A stretch of DNA of 64,000 nucleotides from Paenibacillus ihuae (GCF_001368795.1 NZ_LN831204.1:14142-78141), one strand, 5' to 3'. Shown: positions 1 to 7,822, counted from the first letter of the stretch. Notes: generated from the sequence alone by a model not told the origin. A program made the numbers and translations.

Positions 1-437
1 CTTTCCTTATACCGAACTTCATCTGTAATAACGTAAAGTTTTTCATTGCTGTTCTCTTCTATTGAATCAAATAATCTTCCTACATATCCAGCATCTTGTT
101 CCTCTGCAATGTTAAATATGGAGGGACAACCATCTTCGTCTATAGCAAGGATAGTAGACCCTTCTTCAAATTTACTAATTGCTCCATTTTTGTCAGTCTC
201 TTCGGCTATATAGCTTATTTCCCATCCCTCAAAAGGAGCACCAAAAAGTTCAGCCTGCGCAACTGCACGGTGAACATATACTTCACCGTATTTCGTTATC
301 GTTCGTGTGGAATATTTACCGTAAGAAATGATAATATCCTTCTCGTTACCGTAAATTTCATATTTTCCGCATTTTGCGACCATTTCAAAGGGAGTATTAG
401 AAACCATATCGATCGCATCAAGCAAATTATAATTCAT
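1..437 (-). CDS. Hypothetical protein, cut by the left edge
   Basis: An open frame runs from an ATG at 437 on the minus strand to the window edge, at least 145 codons with no stop. The start follows a strong ribosome site (GGAGG, 8-9 nt upstream). The protein begins MNYNLLDAIDMVSNTPFEMV and is acidic and soluble-looking, with no membrane segment or catalytic motif that I recognise. It is transcribed away from the 0.7-kb leader and has its own promoter. I do not recognise a family. The C-terminus lies outside the window. Confidence 0.75.
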   Translation of the reverse strand, partial: MNYNLLDAIDMVSNTPFEMVAKCGKYEIYGNEKDIIISYGKYSTRTITKYGEVYVHRAVAQAELFGAPFEGWEISYIAEETDKNGAISKFEEGSTILAIDEDGCPSIFNIAEEQDAGYVGRLFDSIEENSNEKLYVITDEVRYKE

Positions 438-473
438 ATTTGTTAACCTCCAATTTTTCCTTACCTGGCTTCA

Positions 474-502
474 CTATAAAGTAAGTTATCACTATCATTC
501 AA
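474..502 (-). promoter_or_regulatory. Sigma-A-like promoter for the left-edge gene
   Basis: Reading the minus strand, TTGAAT (497-502) and TTATAG (474-479) are separated by 17 nt, about 35 nt upstream of the start at 437. The 503-683 stretch to the next promoter holds no gene that I can support. Confidence 0.5.
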
Positions 503-683
503 GAACTTTAGAACAAAGAATTAACACCCGTTTTTTTACAAATAAGCTCAGCCTCCCTCGCGCCGGCGATGCTCTTACGTTCAATTAAATGTCACATTTA
601 ACTTTTCCTCCCGAATGTGCTTTCGGCGGTGAACTTCAAGCTGCCATCCTCATTTAGACTTCTAACAGGTACGGTATCTATTA

Positions 684-880
684 TTTACATACATTCTTAT
701 CGTGAAGTATAATGGAATTATTACGAAACAAATTGATGTTCCATGCCGCTACCTTTTCTGGCATGGAAGGAGCCGCTTTTCAGCGAATAATCATAGGGTT
801 TAACTAAGGAGACCATTAGGACATACGGGATACGTATGTTCTTTTTGCGTCTCCTTTTTTTATGCCCAAAAACAAGGAGG
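684..880 (+). promoter_or_regulatory. Shared leader, copy 1: promoter, two-hairpin RNA, terminator
   Basis: Promoter TTTACA (684-689), 18 nt, TATAAT (708-713). The 11-nt box ATTACGAAACA (720-730) starts 7 nt after the -10, at the expected transcript start. Hairpin P1 pairs CCATGCC (741-747) with GGCATGG (760-766); linker AAGGAG; P2 pairs CGCT (774-777) with AGCG (782-785). A nested terminator-like hairpin follows: outer AAGGAGAC (806-813) with GTCTCCTT (849-856) then T residues; inner ACATACG (821-827) with CGTATGT (833-839). A ribosome site AAGGAGG (874-880) comes next. The same plan recurs near 7.26, 12.48, 20.44 and 57.42 kb with different stem sequences. Confidence 0.8.
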
Positions 881-988
881 ACTTTGGAATATTGCTAAGG
901 AGACCATTAGGACATACGGGATACGTGTGGCCTCTTTGTGTCTCCTTTTTTAGTACCAAAACAATGAGGACATTGGAATGAATGAGTT
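806..988 (+). repeat. 91-nt tandem duplication of the leader terminator
   Basis: The stretch beginning AAGGAGACCATTAGGACATA at 806 starts again at 897, a period of 91 nt. Both units carry the terminator-like hairpin, a T-tract and a purine-rich ribosome site. In the first unit the expected start codon reads ATA; the second keeps the ATG (978) that begins the next gene. The gene therefore sits behind two consecutive terminator-like hairpins. Confidence 0.8.
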
Positions 989-1655
989 TCTGCCGACCGG
1001 TATCAACAGTGATGTGTCGCCGGTGAAATGGTATTGGGTTTTCGTTCATGAAGGGATGAGGAAGTACATCGTCTATTCAGACGACGAACTCACTGGGGAA
1101 CGGCGATTGGCCTTGCACGATGAAGGGTTTGATTTACTTTGGGACTCTGCAATGAGTCGCTCCCAGGCGGTGCAGTATATGAGGATATTCTATCCGGATT
1201 ACAGCACATTTGAGGTGATCCCTACGCCCATCTCCTTTCGGCAGGCCTGCCACTTTATCAATCTGCACCACCGGCACCATATGGCACCACAAGGGATGAA
1301 ATTCGCACTTGGTATGAGTAACGGCCAAAAGTTGGTCGGTGTTCTCACTGCGGGTCGCCCGGTCAGTCGTCACAAAGATGATGGATTGACCTTGGAGGTG
1401 ACCCGTCTATGCGTCAATGGAGCCTACGTCCACCTGTGCAGTAAGCTGTACGCTGCTGCGCGGCGTATTGCTCGTGATATGGGCTATCACGCCTTGATCA
1501 CCTACACACTGGACGAGGAAACTGGGGTCTCTGTACGCGCTGCCGGATTTCAATTAATGGGCAAAATCTCGGGCGGAAGCTGGAACAGTCTTTCGCGTAA
1601 CAGGGTAGACAAGCATCCCACGGGTCTTAAAAAGCTTTGGATGCTGCAGATCTGA
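978..1655 (+). CDS. XF1762-like (GNAT-fold) protein
   Basis: 225 residues. From about residue 80 the sequence resembles the XF1762 family of mobile-element proteins, related to GNAT acetyltransferases: a His-rich LHHRHHMAPQG segment, GVLTAGRPVSR, LEVTRLCVNG, and a C-terminal RVDKHP followed by KKLW. The first ~75 residues are an extension. The biochemical role of the family is not established as far as I know. It is the first gene behind leader copy 1 and may lead an operon with the small genes and the cytosine methyltransferase downstream. Its ribosome site (GAGGA) is moderate, which with the duplicated terminator hints at controlled expression. Confidence 0.7.
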   Translation: MNEFLPTGINSDVSPVKWYWVFVHEGMRKYIVYSDDELTGERRLALHDEGFDLLWDSAMSRSQAVQYMRIFYPDYSTFEVIPTPISFRQACHFINLHHRHHMAPQGMKFALGMSNGQKLVGVLTAGRPVSRHKDDGLTLEVTRLCVNGAYVHLCSKLYAAARRIARDMGYHALITYTLDEETGVSVRAAGFQLMGKISGGSWNSLSRNRVDKHPTGLKKLWMLQI

Positions 1656-1692
1656 GGAGCATAAAAAACAAACAAAAATGGAGGAATGTAAA

Positions 1693-2055
1693 ATGAAATA
1701 TTTCAACCGATTGGTACAGAAGCAACTTTTGCCCGTTCAGCAGTTTGTTAAGTGGAATATGATGCTCGCGACTTTATCGGTGCTCTCAAATGAGAAAGTT
1801 CGACTATATGCAGCTCGCAATCGCGGACTTTCACTTCACCGGACGCCGATCCTTCCAACCTGGTACAGCGCTAAGAAGGCGATTCAGAATCGCAAGCCTG
1901 GGCAGGAACTGGTATACGTCGATATTCCAATGTGCCTGCTGTTCAGTGGAGATGAGCCGTTTTTTGATTCTTCGCTCAATTGCCATCTGTACAAATTGAA
2001 GGGAGAAGGTCTTCGCTTCGCAAAGCGCAGCTGCAGGACATTACGGGTAGCTTAG
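1693..2055 (+). CDS. Hypothetical protein
   Basis: 120 residues from the ATG at 1693, chosen because GGAGG lies 8 nt upstream; an ATG at 1678 lacks a ribosome site. Basic, with LPTWYSAKKAIQNRKPGQEL and a Cys-containing stretch; no domain recognised. It follows the XF1762-like gene by 37 nt in the same direction, so co-transcription is likely. Confidence 0.6.
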   Translation: MKYFNRLVQKQLLPVQQFVKWNMMLATLSVLSNEKVRLYAARNRGLSLHRTPILPTWYSAKKAIQNRKPGQELVYVDIPMCLLFSGDEPFFDSSLNCHLYKLKGEGLRFAKRSCRTLRVA

Positions 2056-2103
2056 AAATGGAGGCAATTCATAAAAATCAGGAGTTTGGAGGAGTGCTTC
2101 TTC

Positions 2104-2604
2104 ATGCCGAAATCACGACCCGTTGAAGTTCATGTGAATAGCAGAGGGAGAAAGTATTTGAAGCTACAGCAGCTGCTTCACAGTGAAGATGACCATGTTT
2201 TTCTTCCGGTGGACGCCAAGCTAAAGACTGACCTTTTCATTAAAGGTTTTTTGGACGGACGAAAGCGGCCGATCCAGATGCAACCTTCCTATGATTCCAG
2301 TAACGAAGAAGCTTTCGTGCTGGCGATTGATAAGGGGACTGTCCAGAAAGGTATGGATGGCCAGTTCAGATTCTTTGGACTAGTTCCGCTAGAAAAGACG
2401 TATCTAATCCAAGTTCATGAAGCGGATCAATTTCTCGAAAATGTCTGCATGGACTGTGAATTTTACGGTGAAGCCAGCTGCTTCAGAAATGATTTCACTT
2501 GTGGGGAAGAGGACCGTGATCGTTTCCGCGATTCACCCCACTTTGAAACCTTAAAAGAAATCCGAGGAGTAAGGAAGCGTCAAACATTTCCCATAATGGG
2601 TTGA
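2104..2604 (+). CDS. Hypothetical protein with C-terminal Cys cluster
   Basis: 166 residues from the ATG at 2104 (GGAGGAG about 11 nt upstream). The N-terminal part starts MPKSRPVEVHVNSRGRKYLK. Near residues 120-140 four cysteines (CMDCEFYGEASC then C) could bind a metal. No family is recognised. It sits between the 120-residue protein and the cytosine methyltransferase, in the same direction. Confidence 0.6.
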   Translation: MPKSRPVEVHVNSRGRKYLKLQQLLHSEDDHVFLPVDAKLKTDLFIKGFLDGRKRPIQMQPSYDSSNEEAFVLAIDKGTVQKGMDGQFRFFGLVPLEKTYLIQVHEADQFLENVCMDCEFYGEASCFRNDFTCGEEDRDRFRDSPHFETLKEIRGVRKRQTFPIMG

Positions 2605-2611
2605 GGGATAT

Positions 2612-2655
2612 GGCTCTACTCCTTGCCACAGTAAGTTTTTTACTTGGGTAGGGCC
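2612..2655 (+). other. Nested hairpin upstream of the cytosine methyltransferase
   Basis: GGCTCTAC (2612-2619) pairs with GTAGGGCC (2648-2655), and AGTAA/TTACT can pair inside the loop. There is no T-tract directly after it, so it is not a clear terminator. The 2605-2800 gap also has a small GTGAGC/GCTCAC hairpin near 2768-2785 and no gene. Confidence 0.4.
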
Positions 2656-2800
2656 AACTCTTTAGTACCTCATAAAACTGATGCAGGAGAAAGGGCGGGG
2701 ACGTTATCCCTTTCAGATAGTGCAGGTGATATGACCCCACATATTACCGTTTCGGTTGTCCTCTTGTGAGCTGTGAGCTCACTTGAATATAGGACTATAA

Positions 2801-3802
2801 ATGTTTGCACAATCCGATAAGAAATTTACCGTATGTTCAATCTTCTCAGGTGGTGGGCTGTTCGATTTTGGGTTCAAACAAAATTTTGATATCGTTTGGG
2901 CAAATGAAATGAGTATGCCAGCAGCCATCTGTTATCAGGCGAACATTGGTAATCATGTTCAGGTTGGAGACCTAACCACAATAAAGCCGTCCGACATTCC
3001 ACATGCGGACGGTTATATCGGCGGCCCCCCTTGCATTGACTTTAGCTCAACCGGTTCGAATCGCGGGGAATTAGGAAATACCGGTCGGTTAATATGGGTC
3101 TACTACGAATTGATTAAGATCAAAAAACCGAAATTCTTCATTTATGAAAACGTTCTGGGAATGGCTAACCGGCATCCTCAAACACTCTCCAGGCTTATCC
3201 AGGCGTTTGAGGAAGCGGGCTACAATCTTTCGAGTGAAATCCTGAATGCCTCCAGCTTCGGAACGCCGCAATCGCGGGAGCGAATATTTATTGCTGGTAT
3301 TCGGAAAGACCTCGGATTCACCTTCAAGTTTCCAGTCCCGTGTATGAAGAAGTTGACGGTAAGAGAGGCCATAGGGGACCTTCCACAGCCGGAAAATGCG
3401 TGTTCTGGGGAAAGAGTGCTCGGGAGCTTTCCGAATCATGTTGCGACATGGGAAAGTCCCACGCCTGAGCGGATTGTCGATGTTATTCAGAACCCCCGGT
3501 CTCAGTGGCGGGGGATGAGACGTTTATCGTGGGATGCTCTCAGCCCTACACTGACAGCTCACATCGCCAAGGACGGTCGGGAGCACCTACACCCGGAGGA
3601 ATCGCGTCGTATCACTGTGAGGGAAGCTTTACGGCTAATGGCTGTTCCTGATTGTTTTGTTATTCCAGCAAAGGTACCGTTAAGCCATCAATATCGAATC
3701 GTAGGCAACGGTATTGCTTTTCCCGTGGCCACTGCCCTCGCAAGTGCAATGAGGGTTCAGTTAGAAACGTGGATCAGCAGCACTGGGAATCAAGCATCCT
3801 GA
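2801..3802 (+). CDS. C5-cytosine DNA methyltransferase (Dcm family)
   Basis: 333 residues, a normal single-chain C5 enzyme. Motif I is FSGGGLFDFGF near residue 15; motif IV GGPPCIDFS holds the catalytic Cys near 77; motif VI is YENVLGM; motif VIII FGTPQSRERIFIAG; motif IX SPTLTAHIAKDG plus TVREALRLMAVPD; motif X YRIVGNGIAFPVA. It should methylate the C5 of cytosine in a short DNA site using AdoMet. No restriction enzyme is visible next to it, so it is probably an orphan modification enzyme that protects the element or marks its origin. The target cannot be read from sequence. Confidence 0.93.
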   Translation: MFAQSDKKFTVCSIFSGGGLFDFGFKQNFDIVWANEMSMPAAICYQANIGNHVQVGDLTTIKPSDIPHADGYIGGPPCIDFSSTGSNRGELGNTGRLIWVYYELIKIKKPKFFIYENVLGMANRHPQTLSRLIQAFEEAGYNLSSEILNASSFGTPQSRERIFIAGIRKDLGFTFKFPVPCMKKLTVREAIGDLPQPENACSGERVLGSFPNHVATWESPTPERIVDVIQNPRSQWRGMRRLSWDALSPTLTAHIAKDGREHLHPEESRRITVREALRLMAVPDCFVIPAKVPLSHQYRIVGNGIAFPVATALASAMRVQLETWISSTGNQAS

Positions 3803-3855
3803 ACATGAATGCGTGGGAGCAGGAAGGTAATAAAGAATAGATAGGAGCTGATGAT

Positions 3856-4746
3856 GTGAGAAGGATCGCGTTTATCACGGAATCTTCTACAAGACAGAGC
3901 GAGCCTATGGAGGCTTATAAATTTTATCGGGGTCCTCAATCACGGTGGGTTAATGCCGTAATGGATTACATGATAGAGCGGGACTTTCCGCGGGAGGATA
4001 TATTCTTTCTGAGTCAGCACGGACAGCGGATCATTGGTTATGATGAGATCGTTACCCCATACCCGATTCAGAAGTATCACCCGCGTAAAGAAAGTAGTCG
4101 CCAGTTTGCTGAAAAGATTCTGGCTCATGTGTTTTCATTCAGCCCGCTTCCGTTCGTGGAACTGCATTGCGGCAAAACGGTTGCAGACCCGCTGATAGAG
4201 CTGTTCAATCAGCATGGTATCGAATACCGCATGTACGCCGACGGTGTCCCTCTGGGGGCAAAGCCGTCCGCGTACGGCCGGCTGATTGAGGAAGTGCAGA
4301 ATATTCGCAAACTTAAGGAAATCCAACGTGAGAAATGGCATGTTACTGCGTGTATCCAACACCGGACGCCCCAGGAAGCAAGCCGGCTTGTCACGGACTA
4401 TGCCGATCGCGCCCAATTATACGGCGTTGAAGGTTTGTTCCGCGAACTTAAGGATCTGCTCGGCAGCTACAACCAAAAGCAAAAAGATGAGAAGAAAGCG
4501 ATGAAGGAACTTGAAACCGTCTTGAAGCTGGAAGATGCGGAAGAAGAGCTTGTAGGGTTTCTTTACGCGAAGAAAACCGTATCCGATCTTCTTGCAAACC
4601 TAACGGAATACGAGCGGCTGAAAGCGAAATTTGGTAAGTCTATCGCTAAATTCACTCTCTACCTTCTGAAGAGGGATTTTTCCCTGCAGACGGAGAATCG
4701 GATCAGTGAAACTATGCTTCGTATGCAGATCGCCCTTCTCAAATAA
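3856..4746 (+). CDS. DUF6884-like N-terminal domain plus helical C-terminus
   Basis: 296 residues from a GTG start with AGGAG about 10 nt upstream. Residues ~20-150 have the layout I associate with DUF6884: AYKFYRGP, the FLSQHGQRI segment (where the family usually has a Ser-Ala-Lys-X-Gly-like turn), VTPYPIQKY, and a hydrophobic strand ending in HCGKTVADPL. Residues ~170-296 are charged and helical. It lies 54 nt after the cytosine methyltransferase in the same direction. A role in DNA or base modification would fit the neighbours but is inference only; no catalytic residues are identifiable. Confidence 0.5.
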   Translation: MRRIAFITESSTRQSEPMEAYKFYRGPQSRWVNAVMDYMIERDFPREDIFFLSQHGQRIIGYDEIVTPYPIQKYHPRKESSRQFAEKILAHVFSFSPLPFVELHCGKTVADPLIELFNQHGIEYRMYADGVPLGAKPSAYGRLIEEVQNIRKLKEIQREKWHVTACIQHRTPQEASRLVTDYADRAQLYGVEGLFRELKDLLGSYNQKQKDEKKAMKELETVLKLEDAEEELVGFLYAKKTVSDLLANLTEYERLKAKFGKSIAKFTLYLLKRDFSLQTENRISETMLRMQIALLK

Positions 4747-4768
4747 ACTAATGGTTGGAGGAAACGAT

Positions 4769-5005
4769 ATGGAGACAAATGAATTTGGTGAGCCTCTTCC
4801 GATATTCAACGAAGAGCAAATGTTTCGACTCATCCACAAGGACAAGTACCTGATGTTCGTATTCAAGGATATGAGTAAAAGGGGACATTCCCGTACTTTA
4901 GTGCTGGAGGTCTTATTCAACGAAAATATTCTCGGGGATACGGCCTATACCGATGAATACGAAGCATGTGCTGAGACAATGTCGAAAGCAAACCCGGCTG
5001 ATTAA
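4769..5005 (+). CDS. Small hypothetical protein
   Basis: 78 residues from the ATG at 4769, with GGAGG 8 nt upstream; an upstream in-frame ATG at 4706 lies inside the preceding gene. Acidic, starting METNEFGEPLPIFNEE. No family is recognised. It follows the DUF6884-like gene by 22 nt, in the same operon. The 5006-5239 gap has only a short AGGGGG/CCCCCT hairpin (about 5086-5100) and no convincing gene. Confidence 0.6.
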   Translation: METNEFGEPLPIFNEEQMFRLIHKDKYLMFVFKDMSKRGHSRTLVLEVLFNENILGDTAYTDEYEACAETMSKANPAD

Positions 5006-5239
5006 AGGAGAAGCTTGTATGTTGGTAATAGAAATCGGGTTGTCGCCAACTCTCTAATCTCAGGTGTGAAGAAGTAGCGGAGGGGGCTTTCCCCCTTGTG
5101 CTTTGAGGTTCAATGTAGCCCACTTCAGCAAGCTCACATAGTGAATAGTAGCACTCGCGCATACGTGCGCGTGAGGATATAAAGAGTCCTGCCTGTTTCC
5201 GAATCGCATTATACACGATCCGGAAATGGAGAGATTGGT

Positions 5240-6061
5240 ATGACAACTGCAAATAAGAAAGAAATAAAAACACATAGCCCGATCCGATGGTTCGGAGGAA
5301 AGCACTTTTTGGCGAAGCACATTATTCCGCTTTTTCCGGAGCATCATTGTTTTGTGGACGTCTTCGGTGGTGGGGGACATGTGACGGTTGCTAAGCCTAC
5401 AAGCAAGGTCGAGATATTCAATGACCTGGACAACGAATTGCTGCACTTTCTTTGGACTCTTCGCAATGATAAGCAGGGGCTGATGGCTGCACTCGCTTCG
5501 ATGCCTACAAGCAGAAGCTTGTTCCATCAGATTTGTAAGTCGCCAACACCTGCAGACCCCATTGAGAGAGCTGCGTACTGGTTCTATTTACTCCGGCAGC
5601 GGATTATTCCGACCAATGGAGCGCCGAGTGGATTCCGGTATGGCAAAGTAAAAAATAGCGCAGTAGATTATCAGAATGCGGTAGGCCGACTCGAAACCTT
5701 TGAAAGAAGGATGTCAGGCGTGCTACTGGAATGTCTTGATTTTCGCGATGTCATTTCTAAGTATGATGGACCGGAGACTCTGTTTTTTCTGGATCCTCCA
5801 TATTTTGGGAAGGAAAAACATTATTTTGGTGGATTTACAAAGTCCGACCACATGGAATTAGCACGGATGCTGCATCAAATCCAGGGAAAATGCCTAGTAA
5901 CGTATTACGGAGATCCATTTATCCTTGATTTGTACAGTGACTTCCATGTTCGGACGGTGACCGCTAGGGTAGGAGCTGTCGTTAAGGCTGAACTCGGCCA
6001 AGCACGCCGTAGGGAAACGGAGTTTTTCTTCATGAATTACGATCCAGATTCTCTGATGTAA
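5240..6061 (+). CDS. D12-class adenine-N6 DNA methyltransferase (Dam-like)
   Basis: 273 residues. The alpha-type (Dam/D12) order is present: RWFGGKHFLAKHI near residue 16, AdoMet motif VDVFGGGGHV near 39-48, and catalytic motif IV DPPYFGKE near 185, which follows the AdoMet motif as expected. It should methylate the N6 of adenine in a short site. It is the last gene before a strong terminator and, like the C5 enzymes here, has no cognate endonuclease nearby, so an orphan modification or anti-restriction role is likely. Confidence 0.92.
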   Translation: MTTANKKEIKTHSPIRWFGGKHFLAKHIIPLFPEHHCFVDVFGGGGHVTVAKPTSKVEIFNDLDNELLHFLWTLRNDKQGLMAALASMPTSRSLFHQICKSPTPADPIERAAYWFYLLRQRIIPTNGAPSGFRYGKVKNSAVDYQNAVGRLETFERRMSGVLLECLDFRDVISKYDGPETLFFLDPPYFGKEKHYFGGFTKSDHMELARMLHQIQGKCLVTYYGDPFILDLYSDFHVRTVTARVGAVVKAELGQARRRETEFFFMNYDPDSLM

Positions 6062-6069
6062 ATAAGCAA

Positions 6070-6101
6070 GGACCGCGGACATATGAGTCGCGGTCCTTTT
6101 T
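6070..6101 (+). terminator. Intrinsic terminator after the adenine methyltransferase
   Basis: GGACCGCG (6070-6077) pairs with CGCGGTCC (6089-6096), followed by TTTTT. Confidence 0.85.
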
Positions 6102-6177
6102 GATTTCCCTAATTAGCTTTGTTATTGACGCCTATACTCGGATTGCACAGCCTCCTGCGCCTTTAATTATATCTTAA

Positions 6178-6232
6178 GTTAACCTAGTAAACCCGGTTAA
6201 CCTGTTGTATAATATAGTTATAAAGGTTAACC
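6178..6232 (+). promoter_or_regulatory. Promoter with three GGTTAACC operator-like sites
   Basis: GTTAACC occurs at 6178-6184 and GGTTAACC at 6195-6202 and 6225-6232, each self-complementary at its core. They bracket a TATAAT at 6208-6213 just upstream of the coiled-coil gene at 6253. Sites on both sides of a -10 suggest repression, probably by the product of the next gene (inference). Confidence 0.6.
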
Positions 6233-6252
6233 GATAACGAGGAGGTACTCGA

Positions 6253-7131
6253 ATGTCGAACGAGGCAAAAACGACGAAGGCATACAAGATCAGTCCGGAA
6301 TTGAAAGAGAAGCTCGAACGACTGGCAGCGGAAAGCGGTCTGGAGACTCAAGAGGCATTCATCGAGCAGCTGGCGGCGCTGTATGAGCTGCAACAGTTGA
6401 AAGAGGGAAACGGATCCGGATATCGGAAGCAGATCGAGGAGCTAGAGTATCATCTGAGTCGTCCTCTTGCTCTGTTCACGTCTATGATCGAGACGGAGGC
6501 GGCGGATCGGCTCCAGTTGTCTCAGCAGCACGAGGAGAAACAGGCAGCGGTCGCGGTTACGATTTTCGCTCAGGAGCAGGAGATCGCGGATCTCCAAAAG
6601 GGATTGAAGTCCCAAGCCGATGAAGTGGCGCGTCTCACGAAAGAGAATGATGCTCAGGCGAAGCTCAGCGAACAGCTGGAGGCTGCGGCTCATGATAAAG
6701 GTTTGCTCGTCGAGGAGTACCGCCAGCGGATCGACACGCTATCCGGATTGGTGAACGAATACAAGGTAGCAGCCAATGAGAACAAGGATCTCAAAACTAA
6801 GCTATCCGAATTTGCCACTTTTACCGAGAAACAGGCAGCTCGTATAACGGCTCTGGAGGGCGCTCTCGCCGCTCTGGAAGCGTCGCATGTTGAACATCAG
6901 AGACAAGCCGAGGAACGTCACCGTGTGGAGCTGGAGCTACTCTCAAAGCAGAAAGACGCGGAGAGGAAAGAGGCGCTCGCTGATCTCAGGGATAAGCAGC
7001 AGGACAAGCTCGAACAGGCGACGGAGGAGATCCGGAAGCTGTACGCTCAAATCGAGCAGCAGCGTAAAGATTATGAGCAGCAGATCGCGAAGCTTCAGCA
7101 GCCAGCGCAAGAGACTCCTCCTCAAAATTAA
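6253..7131 (+). CDS. KfrA-like DNA-binding coiled-coil protein
   Basis: 292 residues. The first ~50 contain a ribbon-helix-helix-like segment (KAYKISPELKEKLERLAAES); the remainder, about 55-285, is almost continuous coiled coil rich in Glu, Gln, Lys and Ala, ending in a Pro/Gln tail. This layout resembles plasmid KfrA-type proteins, which bind their own promoter and form filaments that help plasmid stability. It is a single-gene unit with its own promoter, palindromic operator-like repeats and terminator. The stability role is inference from architecture. Confidence 0.6.
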   Translation: MSNEAKTTKAYKISPELKEKLERLAAESGLETQEAFIEQLAALYELQQLKEGNGSGYRKQIEELEYHLSRPLALFTSMIETEAADRLQLSQQHEEKQAAVAVTIFAQEQEIADLQKGLKSQADEVARLTKENDAQAKLSEQLEAAAHDKGLLVEEYRQRIDTLSGLVNEYKVAANENKDLKTKLSEFATFTEKQAARITALEGALAALEASHVEHQRQAEERHRVELELLSKQKDAERKEALADLRDKQQDKLEQATEEIRKLYAQIEQQRKDYEQQIAKLQQPAQETPPQN

Positions 7132-7135
7132 TAAA

Positions 7136-7165
7136 AGGCTCCTCCCAAGTTGGGTGGAGTCTTTC
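7136..7165 (+). terminator. Terminator after the coiled-coil gene
   Basis: A GGCTCCTCCC / GGGTGGAGTC stem with one mismatch, followed by TTTCT. It starts 5 nt after the stop codon. Confidence 0.7.
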
Positions 7166-7255
7166 TGTGTTATAGAGTTAAAAGGTTTTTTCATATGAGA
7201 AATGTTCGACCTTCCACTTGGAATGTGGGTTATGTTATTTATATGAACCTTTGTA

Positions 7256-7456
7256 TTTACACTATCTTTAGCCAAGTTGTATACTTAAATCATTACGAAT
7301 CATCTTAATTTTCCTTGCCGTCACATTTTCGCGTAAGGAAGGAGTAGCTTTACAGCGATATAAGCATAGGTTCAATCATTTGGAGCGCAATAAGACATAC
7401 GGAATCCGTATGCCTTTTTTTGTGCTCTTTTTTGTGTTGTGCCAAAAAAAAGGAGG
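7256..7456 (+). promoter_or_regulatory. Shared leader, copy 2
   Basis: TTTACA (7256-7261), 18 nt, TATACT (7280-7285). Box ATTACGAATCA (7292-7302) starts 7 nt after the -10. P1 pairs TTCCTT (7311-7316) with AAGGAA (7335-7340) around a loop with CACATTTTC; linker GGAG; P2 pairs GCT (7347-7349) with AGC (7354-7356). The terminator-like hairpin has outer GAGCGCA/TGTGCTC (7383-7389/7421-7427), inner CATACGG/CCGTATG (7396-7402/7406-7412) and a T-tract. The ribosome site is AGGAGG at 7451-7456. Confidence 0.8.
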
Positions 7457-7468
7457 CTTTTGATCAGT

Positions 7469-7822
7469 ATGGAGGATATTAATACAAAAAATCTCTACAT
7501 CAAGTCATGGTTCTTATCTCCGGAAGCTATTGAAGAAAAGTTAGGCGGTTATCAACTTCCTTGGAAGCGGATATCGCGCCAATTCTTCTTTACGGTGACA
7601 AGTGATACCTATGATGCGGTGATGGCGGCAATTGCTCCGGTGAGCCTGGAAAATGGGTCAGTCATTCGCGAGAGTGACATCGACTATGTATCCGGGACTA
7701 CTCAGGATCTTATTAGCCGGCTAAGAGAGGCTTACGGAGACGAGAATATAATTACCTCATGTGAGCAGATCGAAAATGTTTGTGTTTCTAAGATGGCCAA
7801 TAATCGAGGAGGAATCAAATAA
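7469..7822 (+). CDS. Hypothetical protein
   Basis: 117 residues from the ATG at 7469, 12 nt after AGGAGG; an in-frame TTG at 7460 is a possible alternative start. Contains WFLSPEAIEEKLGGYQLPWK and ends CVSKMANNRGGIK. No family is recognised. First gene behind leader copy 2, translationally coupled to the next small gene (TAATG overlap). Confidence 0.6.
   Translation: MEDINTKNLYIKSWFLSPEAIEEKLGGYQLPWKRISRQFFFTVTSDTYDAVMAAIAPVSLENGSVIRESDIDYVSGTTQDLISRLREAYGDENIITSCEQIENVCVSKMANNRGGIK

Noticed and set aside
96-446. Plus-strand frame of 116 codons
   Set aside because: It lies opposite a better minus-strand frame with a strong ribosome site and has hydrophobic, low-quality composition.
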